Assembly (NCBI GenBank): GCA_024398435.1
Contig: JAKSJD010000002.1
Location: 242,454-306,453, forward strand
Direction: 5' to 3'
DNA: 64,000 nucleotides
DNA from: Bacteroidaceae bacterium
GTDB lineage: Bacteria; Bacteroidota; Bacteroidia; Bacteroidales; Bacteroidaceae
The notes under the pieces were generated by a model. That model was not told where the DNA came from, ran no database searches, and saw nothing but the letters and a program-made list of their open reading frames with translations. Within the stretch, counting starts at the first letter, position 1. Every line of letters begins with the position of its first letter. Position numbers and translations under genes: made by a program. Shown here piece after piece: positions 37,128-46,551 of the stretch.

Positions 37128-38759
37128 CTATCTATTTTCGTCGTCTTCCTGAAGCAGTTTTTCAATAGCATTTGTGATTTTGCCCCAAATGTTGTTTTGT
37201 TTCTTGGCTTCAGCAATGAGAGTTTGCAAGTTCTCGATTTCTTCGTCGAGTTTGCCGAACAATGTATTAGCTTCGCGGATTGACTGATTATACTTGTCTT
37301 TACCTTCGAGAAGTTTAAGATTGTTTATATAGTCATCATCCGTTATGTTGTTTGCCTTGTCGATGAGGGCGAATGCTTTTTCCCAAAGTTTCTTGTTCTT
37401 GCCATCTTCCTTGATAGCATCGCTTGCCTTGCTGATATTGAGTATTGCTTCGCGAAGTTTGCCCTTTGTGGCTTCGATGGCAATATATGCTTGTTCTTCT
37501 TTCTGCTGAAGTTTCTCTGCTTCAGCTTGGCGTTCTGCTATTTGGTCTTCCTTTTCCTTATCGCGGAAGATATCAGGACCATTGTAAGCTTCTCCTACAC
37601 AATTCTCTCCACCTGGAAGGAGCAGAGCAATAATAGCACAATTTGTTGGGCTTTCAGTAGAAAGAGAAGTGATATCGCTATTCTTGATTACCTGAGGAAT
37701 GAGTTTGCGTGCAATTCTGATTTTCTCTGCCTTGAGAGTTTGGCTGCAAGCCTTATCGATGTTCTTGAGGTTAGCACCACCACCGGTGATGACAATTCCT
37801 CCGAGGAGTTTGCTGGCATAATCAGAATGAACGAGCTGATTGTTTACGTTAGCGAGAATCTCACCGAATCGGGCTTCAATAATATGCTCAATGTTGGAAA
37901 CTTCGATTTCACGTCCGTCTGAAGTTCTGTATTTTGGAGTTTCCTCTTGTTCTTCTTCGATTCCGAGTTCCTGTGGCAGAGCATTTCCGTAAGTGAGGAA
38001 GAGTTGCAATGCTTCAGTATATTCAATCTGAAGGTCGCAAAGGTCTTGAATGATATTGTTGATTCCGAGTGGAATTGTAACGATTTGTCGAACCACATTG
38101 TTTTTGAGTACAGCAATAGTAGTAGTGCCAGCACCAAAGTCGATCATGGCACAACCGGAACGCTTCTCTGCATCTGTGAGGATGTTGTTGGCAAGTTCGA
38201 AGGTTGTGAGTCGGTAGTCGGCAATGTCAAGGCCAAGATTCTCAAAGCTTGTATTGATATTGTTCTTGAGTTTCTTGTTGGCAATGATGTTGAGGAATTC
38301 GCCTTCGAGGTTGGTTCCCATCACTCCCACTGGTTCTGCAACTACATTACCATCGATAATGAAGTCTTGTGTGAAGTATCCAATAAGTTCGCAATCGTCG
38401 ATATCCACTTCGTGACTTTGGTCGGTCAGTTCGTCGATATGAGTCTGATTGATATAAGTAGGGGCGAGCATGTTTTGCTTTACCACCTTCTTTACGGAAC
38501 GGACCGACTGGCCGCCGAGTCCGATGTAGGTGCGAGTTATCTTCATCTTGAGAGATGATTCCAACTTTGTGACGACATTCTTAATGCTTTGTGTAGTTTT
38601 CTCGATGTTGTAAACCACACCTCGCTTAATGCAATCATTGGTCTTTTCTTCTGCGTAGGCCAATATTTGAATTGTGCCGTCTTTCATCTTTCCTGCAATA
38701 CCGGAAATCTTTGACGATCCTAACTCGATTGCTACGATTATTGATTCTTTTTCTGCCAT
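37128..38759 (-). CDS. ftsA: Cell division protein FtsA with extended C-terminus
   Basis: FtsA is the actin-like membrane tether of FtsZ. The actin-fold part (1 to about 400) has VAIELGSSKISGIAG, the 1C domain, MIDFGAGTTTIAVL and GIVITGGGANLKNID. Total length is 543, against roughly 420 in E. coli; the extra segment, about 400-520, is highly charged and helical (AERQAEAEKLQQKEEQAY, then IREANTLFGKLDEEIENL), probably coiled coil. The final residues (IWGKITNAIEKLLQED) form the amphipathic helix that binds the membrane. The extension thus lies between the core and the membrane anchor. It sits between ftsQ (9 nt) and ftsZ (23 nt). Confidence 0.94.
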   Translation of the reverse strand: MAEKESIIVAIELGSSKISGIAGKMKDGTIQILAYAEEKTNDCIKRGVVYNIEKTTQSIKNVVTKLESSLKMKITRTYIGLGGQSVRSVKKVVKQNMLAPTYINQTHIDELTDQSHEVDIDDCELIGYFTQDFIIDGNVVAEPVGVMGTNLEGEFLNIIANKKLKNNINTSFENLGLDIADYRLTTFELANNILTDAEKRSGCAMIDFGAGTTTIAVLKNNVVRQIVTIPLGINNIIQDLCDLQIEYTEALQLFLTYGNALPQELGIEEEQEETPKYRTSDGREIEVSNIEHIIEARFGEILANVNNQLVHSDYASKLLGGIVITGGGANLKNIDKACSQTLKAEKIRIARKLIPQVIKNSDITSLSTESPTNCAIIALLLPGGENCVGEAYNGPDIFRDKEKEDQIAERQAEAEKLQQKEEQAYIAIEATKGKLREAILNISKASDAIKEDGKNKKLWEKAFALIDKANNITDDDYINNLKLLEGKDKYNQSIREANTLFGKLDEEIENLQTLIAEAKKQNNIWGKITNAIEKLLQEDDENR

Positions 38760-38768
38760 ATTATGATA

Positions 38769-39527
38769 TTATTGTTTTGTACAAATTACTTGGTCCTTGT
38801 ATTCGAGGTTAATGTCTTGGTATTTGTTCCAACCAACTGAAGTGATCGCATTTTCGTAGAAAGTCTTCAAGCGTTGAAGTTTCTTTTCGAAATTGTCGAT
38901 TGTGCCGAGATGAATGCTTTGTTCGCCCACTCTTGGTACGAGTTGTATGACGCTTTCACCTTCGGAATTGATTGAAACTGCAAGTTGAACGATTTGGCTG
39001 TTCCAGAAATCGTCGGCTAATATATAGCTGCCAAGGCGTGAGAGTTGTTTCGATGCATAAGAAGTGGAAATGCTTCCCGTGGCAACGAGTATGTTGGCAG
39101 GATAGCATTTGTTGGCGAGGATATTGCCGTGGTTGTCAACGTAATAGCTCTTTCCATTCTTTGGCATCACATACATGACGGGTGTCCGTTGCTTGAGGTC
39201 GATGGCTACCTTCCCATTTGCTGTCTTGTAGCATTCGACCGAACCAATGAACTCGTTTGACTTCAGCAGGTTCTCGATTGCCTTTGTCTGGATTTCGTTC
39301 ATCGGACGGCCTATAGGGTAGATTCCGGCATTCTTGAGATCGTTTTCAATGCTTTGGGATGTGATGAATCCCGCATTGGAAGATTCCTCAATGTTGCATG
39401 CAATTTCTGTGCATTTTACCTCTTTGTTTGGCTTTGTGGCCAGAATTATGGCATACACGATATAAGCGGCAACACCTAAGAATAGTATTGCCATGATTGC
39501 GAGTTGTATGCCTTTTTTTATTTGCAT
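38769..39527 (-). CDS. ftsQ: Cell division protein FtsQ
   Basis: 252 residues: a short cytoplasmic basic N-terminus (MQIKKG), one membrane helix (IQLAIMAILFLGVAAYIVYAI) and a periplasmic domain with a POTRA-like region (FITSQSIENDLKNAG, IENLLKSNEFIGSVECYKT) and the LKQRTPVMYVM strand of FtsQ/DivIB. It links FtsL/FtsB to the divisome. Position between murC and ftsA fits FtsQ. Sequence conservation in this family is low, so the call relies on topology and context as well. The murC-ftsQ gap has an ATAATGTGT motif at 39550-39558. Confidence 0.88.
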   Translation of the reverse strand: MQIKKGIQLAIMAILFLGVAAYIVYAIILATKPNKEVKCTEIACNIEESSNAGFITSQSIENDLKNAGIYPIGRPMNEIQTKAIENLLKSNEFIGSVECYKTANGKVAIDLKQRTPVMYVMPKNGKSYYVDNHGNILANKCYPANILVATGSISTSYASKQLSRLGSYILADDFWNSQIVQLAVSINSEGESVIQLVPRVGEQSIHLGTIDNFEKKLQRLKTFYENAITSVGWNKYQDINLEYKDQVICTKQ

Positions 39528-39563
39528 GCTTTGATTGTTATTATATTATATAATGTGTATCCG

Positions 39564-40946
39564 TTATTTGTTGTATTTCTTTTCCAATGCCTTCACAATG
39601 TCGCCAACATAGTTTTCGATGTCGCCTGCTCCAAGAGAGATGAGGACATCAAAGTCGGTCTTGCCTACATAGTCGAGTATTTCCTCTTTATGGATGAGGT
39701 ATTTCTCGATTCCTGGGCGAAGGTTGTCGAAGATGATTTGGCTTGTAATGCCTGGAATTGGTTGCTCTCTTGCTGGATAAATGTCACAAAGGATTACTTC
39801 ATCGAGCAGTGAAAGACTGTTGGCGAATTCGTGGTAGAAGTCTCTTGTGCGAGTGTAGAGATGAGGCTGGAACACGGCCGCAATCTTCTTGTCGGCATAG
39901 AGTTCACGAACCGACTTGATGCTTTGCTCTATTTCGTTTGGATGGTGAGCATAGTCGCTGAGGAAAACGATTTCGTCGGTCTTGAGCTTGAAGTCGAATC
40001 TTCGGTCAACGCCTCGGAATGTCTTCATGCCTTCGCGTATTTCCTCTTCGGTTGCTCCGTTGATCCAAGCGAGAGCCATTGCTGCAATTCCGTTTTCGAT
40101 GTTGATGCTTACAGGCACTCCAAGTTGGATGTCCTTGATGGAGCCTTCCGGAGTTATGAAGTCGAAGAAGATTTCTCCACCACCGATTCTGATGTTTTCA
40201 GCATGGAAGTCGCCTTCGTTTCTTGAATATTCATAGGTTCTCACGCCTTCCTGCACATCTGGCTTCATCTCAAGACCTTTGTGGATGATGAGTGCGCCTC
40301 CTGGTTGGATGAGTGTGGTGTAGTGGCGGAAACTCTCGAGATAGGCTTCCTTTGTGCCGTAAATGTCGAGATGATCTGGATCTGTTGCTGTGATTACGGT
40401 CATGAAAGGACGAAGCCAATGGAACGAACGGTCGAATTCGTCGGCCTCAATCACTACAAAGTCGCTCTCGTCGGAGAGGATGTAGTTGGTTCCATAGTTC
40501 TTCGAAATGCCTCCGAGGAATGCGTTACAGTCGAGGTGCGACTGATGGAGCAAATGGGCAGCCATTGTGGAAGTGGTTGTCTTTCCATGTGTTCCGGCTA
40601 CACAGAGGCCTTTGTGGGCTTGGGTGAGGAATCCGAGAACCTGTGCACGTTTCTGTATTTCGAATCCGTTTTGGCGGAAGTATGTGAGTTCTGTATGTTC
40701 GTTTGGAATGGCAGGGGTATAGACCACGAGAGTGGAATCTACTTGTTTGAAGCATTCGGGAATCGCCTCCACATTGTCTTCATAGTGGATTTGTGCGCCT
40801 TCGCTGATGAGGCGTTCCGTCAGTTCGCTTGGTGTCTTGTCGTATCCGCCCACATTATATTTCTTTGAAAGGAAATAGCGCACGAGGGCACTCATTCCGA
40901 TGCCTCCCGCTCCTACGAAATATATTGATTTCAACTTGTCAGTCAT
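39564..40946 (-). CDS. murC: UDP-N-acetylmuramate--L-alanine ligase
   Basis: MurC adds L-Ala to UDP-MurNAc. 460 residues with the N-terminal FVGAGGIGMSALVRYFL Rossmann motif, ATP loop GTHGKTTTSTMAAHLL, VIEADEFDRSFHWLRP and the DYAHHPNEIEQSIKS motif, all as expected of the Mur ligases. It lies between murG (42 nt) and ftsQ (36 nt). Confidence 0.96.
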   Translation of the reverse strand: MTDKLKSIYFVGAGGIGMSALVRYFLSKKYNVGGYDKTPSELTERLISEGAQIHYEDNVEAIPECFKQVDSTLVVYTPAIPNEHTELTYFRQNGFEIQKRAQVLGFLTQAHKGLCVAGTHGKTTTSTMAAHLLHQSHLDCNAFLGGISKNYGTNYILSDESDFVVIEADEFDRSFHWLRPFMTVITATDPDHLDIYGTKEAYLESFRHYTTLIQPGGALIIHKGLEMKPDVQEGVRTYEYSRNEGDFHAENIRIGGGEIFFDFITPEGSIKDIQLGVPVSINIENGIAAMALAWINGATEEEIREGMKTFRGVDRRFDFKLKTDEIVFLSDYAHHPNEIEQSIKSVRELYADKKIAAVFQPHLYTRTRDFYHEFANSLSLLDEVILCDIYPAREQPIPGITSQIIFDNLRPGIEKYLIHKEEILDYVGKTDFDVLISLGAGDIENYVGDIVKALEKKYNK

Positions 40947-40988
40947 TGTGTTTCTTATTGTTGCGAATTGGTTATATTTGTTTTATGT

Positions 40989-42095
40989 TTATTCTTCGAT
41001 GAGCTTCATCACTTCAAGGGCAATCTTGTTGGCCGAATCAGGAAGTGCCAGTTTCAGAATGTTCTGGCTCAATGTGGCGAGCTGTTCCTTATCAGTAACA
41101 GTAGAGAGGGCCAACTGGATGAGCACATCGCTTGCCTCTGCATCTCGGACGAGTATTGCAGCACCCTTTGTGGAGAGGGCCATTGCATTCTTTGTCTGAT
41201 GGTCTTCTGCCACATTTGGCGAAGGCACGAGGATGCAAGGTTTGCCAAGCAGACAAAGTTCGCTGATGCTGCTTGCTCCTGCTCTCGAAACTACAATATC
41301 GGCTGCTGCATAAGCTGCATCCATGTTTGAGATGAAGTCGGTCACGACGAGATTGTCGACCTTTGGCTGGTCGGCAAGTCGTTGCTGAATCTCCTTACTA
41401 TAGTATTTTCCGGTTTGCCAGATTATCTGTGCATCGGAATTGCGGATTTCTTCAAGGTGCTGGAGTACGCTTTCGTTGAGTGTCCTGGCTCCAAGACTTC
41501 CTCCGATGATGAGGATTGTAGGGCGTTGAGGGTCGAGGCCGAACTGCTTGATTGCCTCTTCTCGGCTGATATTTGCATCGAGAAGCGACTGGCGAACTGG
41601 ATTGCCGAGCATCGTAATCTTCTCTGCTGGGAAGAATCGTTCCATTCCTTCATAAGCTACGCAAATCTTCTTTGCCGATTTCGCAAGGAGTTTGTTGGTC
41701 ACTCCGGCATAGGAGTTCTGCTCCTGAATGAGTGTAGGAATGCCCATTTGTGCTGCAGTCTTCAGAGTAGGGCCACTTGCATAGCCACCGACTCCCACCA
41801 CAACTTGTGGCTTGAAATCGCGTATGATTTTGCGTGCCATTTGCTGGCATTTCATGATTTTCCAGAGTACTCTAATGTTCTTCAGCGGGTTCTTTCGGTT
41901 GAAACCTTCGATTGGAAGGCCAACAATCTTGTAGCCTGCATCTGGAACTCTCTGCATTTCCATTCTGCCTTCTGCTCCTACGAAGAGAATCTCTGCCTCA
42001 GGATGCAGATTCTTTATTGCATTTGCTATCGATACAGCTGGGAAAATATGGCCCCCTGTACCGCCTCCGCTTACTATTACTCTAATATCTTTCAT
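40989..42095 (-). CDS. murG: MurG, lipid II-forming N-acetylglucosaminyltransferase
   Basis: MurG transfers GlcNAc from UDP-GlcNAc to lipid I on the inner membrane face. 368 residues beginning MKDIRVIVSGGGTGGHIFPAVSIA, the first G loop; an in-frame ATG six codons earlier is less likely. The second loop GVGGYASGPTLKTAAQMGIP, the LIQEQNSYAGVTNKLL segment and the sugar-nucleotide site VSRAGASSISELCLLGKP are present. A 449-nt repeat-bearing gap separates it from ftsW, the longest in the cluster. Confidence 0.96.
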   Translation of the reverse strand: MKDIRVIVSGGGTGGHIFPAVSIANAIKNLHPEAEILFVGAEGRMEMQRVPDAGYKIVGLPIEGFNRKNPLKNIRVLWKIMKCQQMARKIIRDFKPQVVVGVGGYASGPTLKTAAQMGIPTLIQEQNSYAGVTNKLLAKSAKKICVAYEGMERFFPAEKITMLGNPVRQSLLDANISREEAIKQFGLDPQRPTILIIGGSLGARTLNESVLQHLEEIRNSDAQIIWQTGKYYSKEIQQRLADQPKVDNLVVTDFISNMDAAYAAADIVVSRAGASSISELCLLGKPCILVPSPNVAEDHQTKNAMALSTKGAAILVRDAEASDVLIQLALSTVTDKEQLATLSQNILKLALPDSANKIALEVMKLIEE

Positions 42096-42544
42096 AACAC
42101 TGCAAATATACAAAATTTGTTTTACTCCTACAAATTCTAAACTGAATTTTATTCAGTTTTCTTCTTACTTTTTGGTTTATGATGCCTAAATGCCTTTTTT
42201 CTCCAGTTTTTTCCTTTTGTTTGGCTTTTTCCCTTTGGCAGGCGGAATGTTTCGCGATATAATTTTTATCTTTCCATGCTCCTCGCAAACTTTTCCGAAA
42301 TGCCTTGCTTCAAAACTTCCCGAACCTTGCTTAAAAACCTCTTTTTCCTATAATAGTTTTTATAATTATGTGCAATATTATTATTAATTATGTACAGTAT
42401 TAATATTAATTATGTGCAATATTATTATTAATTATGTACAGGATTTTACTTTTGTTCTTGGCTTCGAGAAGGAATTATCCTGAATGTTTAGGAAAATGGA
42501 GGAAGGCAAACCACATTTTCATGCAGTTGCCTTCCTGCAAAAGG
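42096..42544. other. 449-nt gap inside the dcw cluster
   Basis: No credible gene. The left part is T/C-rich with a TTTCGCGATAT piece near 42250, a two-copy 22-bp repeat at 42304, then AT-rich array E (42365-42441). Everything around it is read leftward, so the gap is co-directional. It is unusual in a cluster whose other gaps are mostly 8-60 nt. Confidence 0.7.
42304..42441. repeat. 22-bp-period tandem array E
   Basis: CTTGCTT at 42304 and again 22 bp later at 42326; then units of ATTATGTGCAATATTATTA type starting at 42365, 42387, 42409 and 42431. Alternate units differ at GTGCAA versus GTACAG. TAAT..ATTA ends make each unit weakly inverted-repeat. AT-rich and unrelated to arrays A-D in sequence. 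Confidence 0.8.
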
Positions 42545-43837
42545 CTATTCCAAACCAGCCGAACTGAAGTATTCGTCGGTTTCGTTGGCACTGATTGCCT
42601 CCACTGGTTCCTCTGCATTTTCGCTCACCTTGTCTGCATAGCGGCTGATGCTGAGAATCACTCCAAAGTAGAAGCAAGTGATGATTATCGAGGTTCCGCC
42701 CTTGCTGATGAGAGGCAAAGGCTGACCAGTGACTGGCAGCATTCCAACTGCCACTCCCATGTTGACAAAGGCCTGTGTAACCAGCATTATGCTGAGGCCC
42801 ATCACAAGGAAGGCAGGGAAGAATCGGTCGCACTTTTGTGCTATCTTGCTTGCTCGGATGAGCAGGATTACATAGAGGAAGATTACGAAGATTCCTCCAG
42901 CCAAACCTGTCTCTTCAATGATGATTGAATAGATGAAATCTGATTCGGCATGAGAGAGGAAATCGCGTTGTACCGAATTGCCAGGGCCAAGGCCAATGAC
43001 TTTAGAATTGGCAATCGCAATGTTGGCATCATATTCCTGACGGTTTTCGTCGAAGTCCTCGAGCAAGTCCTTATCTGCATTGCTCTTCACGAACTTCTTC
43101 TCAATACGGTGTTTCCATGTGAGCGGACGACCTCCCATCTTGCCGAGAGTGGCATCAGGAGTGATAAGAAGTGTGGTCACTGCAATTGCTCCCAAGCATC
43201 CAAGTGTGAGCAAACCCTTGCCCAAAAGCTTCAAAGGCACATTGCCGATGAACATCATGATGACGGCCACAAGGAAGAGAATGGCTGCAGTGGAGAAGTT
43301 CTCTGTGAAGATGAGGGCACAAACGAGCAATGTAAGGCCGCCACAGAACTTGAACGCCTTCGTGTATCCACCCTTTGTGGCTCTGATGACAGTCTTTCGG
43401 TCACCATTGTGAGTGATGATTTTTTCCTCGTTTTGTGTCTTCGAGAGAATCACAGCCAAAGTCATAATCAATGCGGCTTTGGCAATTTCGGAAGGTTGGA
43501 AAGAGAGGAAACCCAATTCAATCCAACGGTTTCCACCATTGATTGTTCCTCCAAAGAACAAAACGTAAATGAGCAAGATGATCGAAGTTGGCAACAGGAA
43601 AATTGGGAACAACTTGAAGAACTTGCACGGAATCCTGTGTGTAATAAGGATAATGATAAGGCCAACAAAGAGGAAACCTGCCTGACGAAGCATTGGGTCC
43701 CAGTGGTTGCCTTGATTGTAAGTGAGCGAACTGGAAGCACTGTAAATCTCCACAAGCGAAATCATGCAGAGGAAGAAGAACACCATCCAGATTACTTTGT
43801 CGCCCTTGAATAGGTTGTTACTGATAATTTTAAGCAT
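42545..43837 (-). CDS. ftsW: FtsW, septal peptidoglycan glycosyltransferase (SEDS family)
   Basis: 430 residues with about ten membrane segments. SEDS motifs are visible: NGGNRWIELGFLSFQPSEIAKAALIM near residue 95-120, the extracytoplasmic region AIANSKVIGLGPGNSVQRDFLSHAESDFIYSIIIEETGL with the catalytic-site neighbourhood, and the VNMGVAVGMLPVTGQPLPLISKGGTS stretch. FtsW polymerises lipid II together with the transpeptidase FtsI encoded upstream. A longer cytoplasmic loop (RKTVIRATKGG) is present. Downstream in the transcript is the repeat gap before murG. Confidence 0.95.
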   Translation of the reverse strand: MLKIISNNLFKGDKVIWMVFFFLCMISLVEIYSASSSLTYNQGNHWDPMLRQAGFLFVGLIIILITHRIPCKFFKLFPIFLLPTSIILLIYVLFFGGTINGGNRWIELGFLSFQPSEIAKAALIMTLAVILSKTQNEEKIITHNGDRKTVIRATKGGYTKAFKFCGGLTLLVCALIFTENFSTAAILFLVAVIMMFIGNVPLKLLGKGLLTLGCLGAIAVTTLLITPDATLGKMGGRPLTWKHRIEKKFVKSNADKDLLEDFDENRQEYDANIAIANSKVIGLGPGNSVQRDFLSHAESDFIYSIIIEETGLAGGIFVIFLYVILLIRASKIAQKCDRFFPAFLVMGLSIMLVTQAFVNMGVAVGMLPVTGQPLPLISKGGTSIIITCFYFGVILSISRYADKVSENAEEPVEAISANETDEYFSSAGLE

Positions 43838-43880
43838 GGAAATGTAGTTTATTTGTTACTTTTTTTTTGATTTGATTCGA

Positions 43881-45212
43881 TTAGAGTTCCTTCACGCATT
43901 GCTTGAATTGCTCGCCTCTGTCTTCCATATTCTTGAAGAGGTCGAAGCTGGCACAACAAGGACTGAGCAACACACAATCACCAGGTTGAGCCATTTCATA
44001 GCAGGCATTGACGCAATCCTTCATGCTTCTCACATCCTTGATAGGCAATCCGAATGAGTCGAAATTGTCGTGAAGCTTCTTGTTGTCCACTCCAAGGAAC
44101 ACGAGAGCACGACATTTTTCCTTCACAAGGTCGAATATCTCGGAATAGTCGTTGCCCTTATCCTTGCCTCCAAGAATGAGAACTGTAGGTTGGGTCATAC
44201 TTTCGAGAGCATACCAACAAGCATTCACGTTAGTGGCTTTTGAATCGTTTACGAAACTGATTCCTTTCACTCTTCCAGCCTTTTCCAATCTGTGTTCCAC
44301 TCCCGCAAAGTTGGAGAGGCTTTCGCGAAGCTTCTGGTCGGACACTCCTGCAATGTGGGCAGAGATTCCGGCAGCCAGAGAGTTGTAGAGATTATGCTTT
44401 CCTCTGAGAGCGAGTTCGTCTTGTTCCATATTGAAAGGAGTAGGAATCTCAATCACGTACTTGCCCTCTTCAGCATAAGCAATTGCACCATTTCCCTTGA
44501 ATTCAGAGAATGGGAAGAGTTGAGCCTTGAGATTGTACTTCTTCAGTTCTTCCTTCACGATTGGATCGTCATTCCAGAAGATGAACGCATCCTCTTCAGT
44601 TTGGTTCTGAGTGATTCGCATCTTGGCATCGACATAATTCTGCATCTTGAAGTCGTAACGGTCGAGATGATCAGGCGTGATATTCATCAAAATGGCAATA
44701 TCTGCCTTGAAATCATACATGTTATCAAGTTGGAAACTGCTCAACTCAATAACATAATAGTCGAAATGCTCGGTTGCAACCTGAAGTGCCAAACTGCTTC
44801 CGATATTTCCGGCAAGACCTACATTGTGGCCGGCACTCTTGAGAATGTGGTAGATGAGGGAAGTAGTGGTTGTCTTTCCGTTCGAACCCGTGATGCAAAT
44901 CATCTTTGCATTAGTATAGCGACCTGCAAACTCAATCTCCGAAATGATAGGAATCTGCTTTTCCTTCACCTTCTGAATCATAGGAGCCTTATCTGGAATT
45001 CCAGGGCTCTTGATGATTTCGTCGGCATTGAGAATGAGTTCTTCCGTATGCTGACATTCTTCCCACTCGATTCCGTATTTATCGAGTTGCTCCTTGTATT
45101 TGTCTTTAATTGCAGAAAGGTCGGAAACGAATACATCGAATCCCTTTACCTTTGCCAGAACGGCTGCTCCGGCTCCACTTTCTGCTGCTCCGAGTATGAC
45201 TATTCTTTTCAT
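43881..45212 (-). CDS. murD: UDP-N-acetylmuramoyl-L-alanine--D-glutamate ligase
   Basis: MurD adds D-Glu, made by MurI (1409-2242), to UDP-MurNAc-L-Ala. 443 residues: N-terminal VILGAAESGAGAAVLAKVKG, ATP loop CITGSNGKTTTTSLIYHIL, NITPDHLDRYDF, and the C-terminal LILGGKDKGNDYSE and LLSPCCASFDLFKNMEDRGEQF motifs. It lies 43 nt from ftsW and 10 nt after mraY. Confidence 0.96.
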   Translation of the reverse strand: MKRIVILGAAESGAGAAVLAKVKGFDVFVSDLSAIKDKYKEQLDKYGIEWEECQHTEELILNADEIIKSPGIPDKAPMIQKVKEKQIPIISEIEFAGRYTNAKMICITGSNGKTTTTSLIYHILKSAGHNVGLAGNIGSSLALQVATEHFDYYVIELSSFQLDNMYDFKADIAILMNITPDHLDRYDFKMQNYVDAKMRITQNQTEEDAFIFWNDDPIVKEELKKYNLKAQLFPFSEFKGNGAIAYAEEGKYVIEIPTPFNMEQDELALRGKHNLYNSLAAGISAHIAGVSDQKLRESLSNFAGVEHRLEKAGRVKGISFVNDSKATNVNACWYALESMTQPTVLILGGKDKGNDYSEIFDLVKEKCRALVFLGVDNKKLHDNFDSFGLPIKDVRSMKDCVNACYEMAQPGDCVLLSPCCASFDLFKNMEDRGEQFKQCVKEL

Positions 45213-45222
45213 TATGTTTTTG

Positions 45223-46491
45223 TTATCTAATCTTCAATGTTATGATTGTGAATGCTGCCAAAAGAACCGTAATAATCCAGAAACGGATTGTAATCATATT
45301 CTCGTGAAGTACGGTTGTTGGTCGCTTGCAAAGATATTTGCAGTCGGGAATAAGTTGGTTCTGCAAAACACGGAAATGGTCGTGAATAGGAGCGCGCTTG
45401 AACACTCTTTGCTTCACTCCACGCTTATTGCCCTTCTTTGCGTACGACACTTGCAGAATGACTGAAAGACTCTCGATAAGGAATATTCCGCAAAGGATAG
45501 GGAGAAGCAATTCCTTATGGATGATTACTGCAGTTACGGCAATAACTCCACCAATTGCAAGACTTCCTGTATCGCCCATGAACATCTTTGCAGGATAAGT
45601 GTTGTACCAAAGGAATCCAATCAATGCACCCACAAAGGCACACATGAACACAACAATCTCTTCCGACCCCGGAATATACATTACATTCAGATAGTCGGCA
45701 AATTGAATGTGACCTGATACATAAGCCAGAATGCCAAGTGTGGTTCCGATGATGGCCGAATTGCCTGCACACATTCCGTCCATTCCGTCATTGAGATTGG
45801 CTCCATTCGAAACGGCTGTGATGACGAATGTTGTTACGAGAATGAAAAGAATCCAACCACATGCACGCTTTGTCTTACCGTCCTTTATGAAACTGAATGC
45901 CTCATAATAGTCAAGGTTGTTGTTCTTGAAGAATGGAACTGTTGTTACGGTTGACTTTCTTGCTTCACTCTTGTGATAAACTTCGATAGAATTACCGATT
46001 TCACGCTCAACATTCTCTCTTACAACTGCTTGAGGACTCAACCAAAGGGCAATTCCTATTACACAGCCAAGCAGCAACTGACCAAGCAATTTGTAGCGAG
46101 GCTTCATTCCGTCCTTATTGCCTTTGAGCTTAATATAGTCGTCAATAAATCCGAGAAGGCCGAACCAAAGAATCGTAACAAGCAGAAGATTCGTATAGAT
46201 ATTGTCGAGTCGGCCAAGTAAAAGAGCTGGAATCACAACAGCAGCCACAATGATGATTCCACCCATTGAAGGAGTGTCTTTCTTCAAAACACCATAAGGG
46301 TCGATTTCTGCATCACGAGCCTTCTCGATAATACGCTTACGCTTCATGTATGTGATAAATCCTTTGCCAGCCAGCATGGAAATAAGCAGTGACAACATCA
46401 TTGCCAAAAGTGAGCGGAATGAAATGTATGACCACATGCCGGCTCCCGGAATGTTGAATTGTTCGAGGTATTGGGTGAGATGGTATAACAT
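45223..46491 (-). CDS. mraY: Phospho-N-acetylmuramoyl-pentapeptide transferase
   Basis: MraY makes lipid I from UDP-MurNAc-pentapeptide and undecaprenyl phosphate. 422 residues, about ten membrane segments; motifs KKDTPSMGGIIIV, FLGFIDDYIKLKGN (the Asp pair), TNGANLNDGMDGMCAG-like SNGANLNDGMDGM, FMGDTGSLAIGG and KRAPIHDHF. At 422 residues it is longer than the approximately 360 of E. coli; the extra part is a loop near 150-215 (ENVEREIGNSIEVYHKSEAR), as in other Bacteroidetes MraY proteins. Confidence 0.96.
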   Translation of the reverse strand: MLYHLTQYLEQFNIPGAGMWSYISFRSLLAMMLSLLISMLAGKGFITYMKRKRIIEKARDAEIDPYGVLKKDTPSMGGIIIVAAVVIPALLLGRLDNIYTNLLLVTILWFGLLGFIDDYIKLKGNKDGMKPRYKLLGQLLLGCVIGIALWLSPQAVVRENVEREIGNSIEVYHKSEARKSTVTTVPFFKNNNLDYYEAFSFIKDGKTKRACGWILFILVTTFVITAVSNGANLNDGMDGMCAGNSAIIGTTLGILAYVSGHIQFADYLNVMYIPGSEEIVVFMCAFVGALIGFLWYNTYPAKMFMGDTGSLAIGGVIAVTAVIIHKELLLPILCGIFLIESLSVILQVSYAKKGNKRGVKQRVFKRAPIHDHFRVLQNQLIPDCKYLCKRPTTVLHENMITIRFWIITVLLAAFTIITLKIR

Positions 46492-46551
46492 AATTGATTA
46501 TCTGATTTTTATATGTTCAACTTCTTGTTCTTTCTTTATCTGCAATATTTA

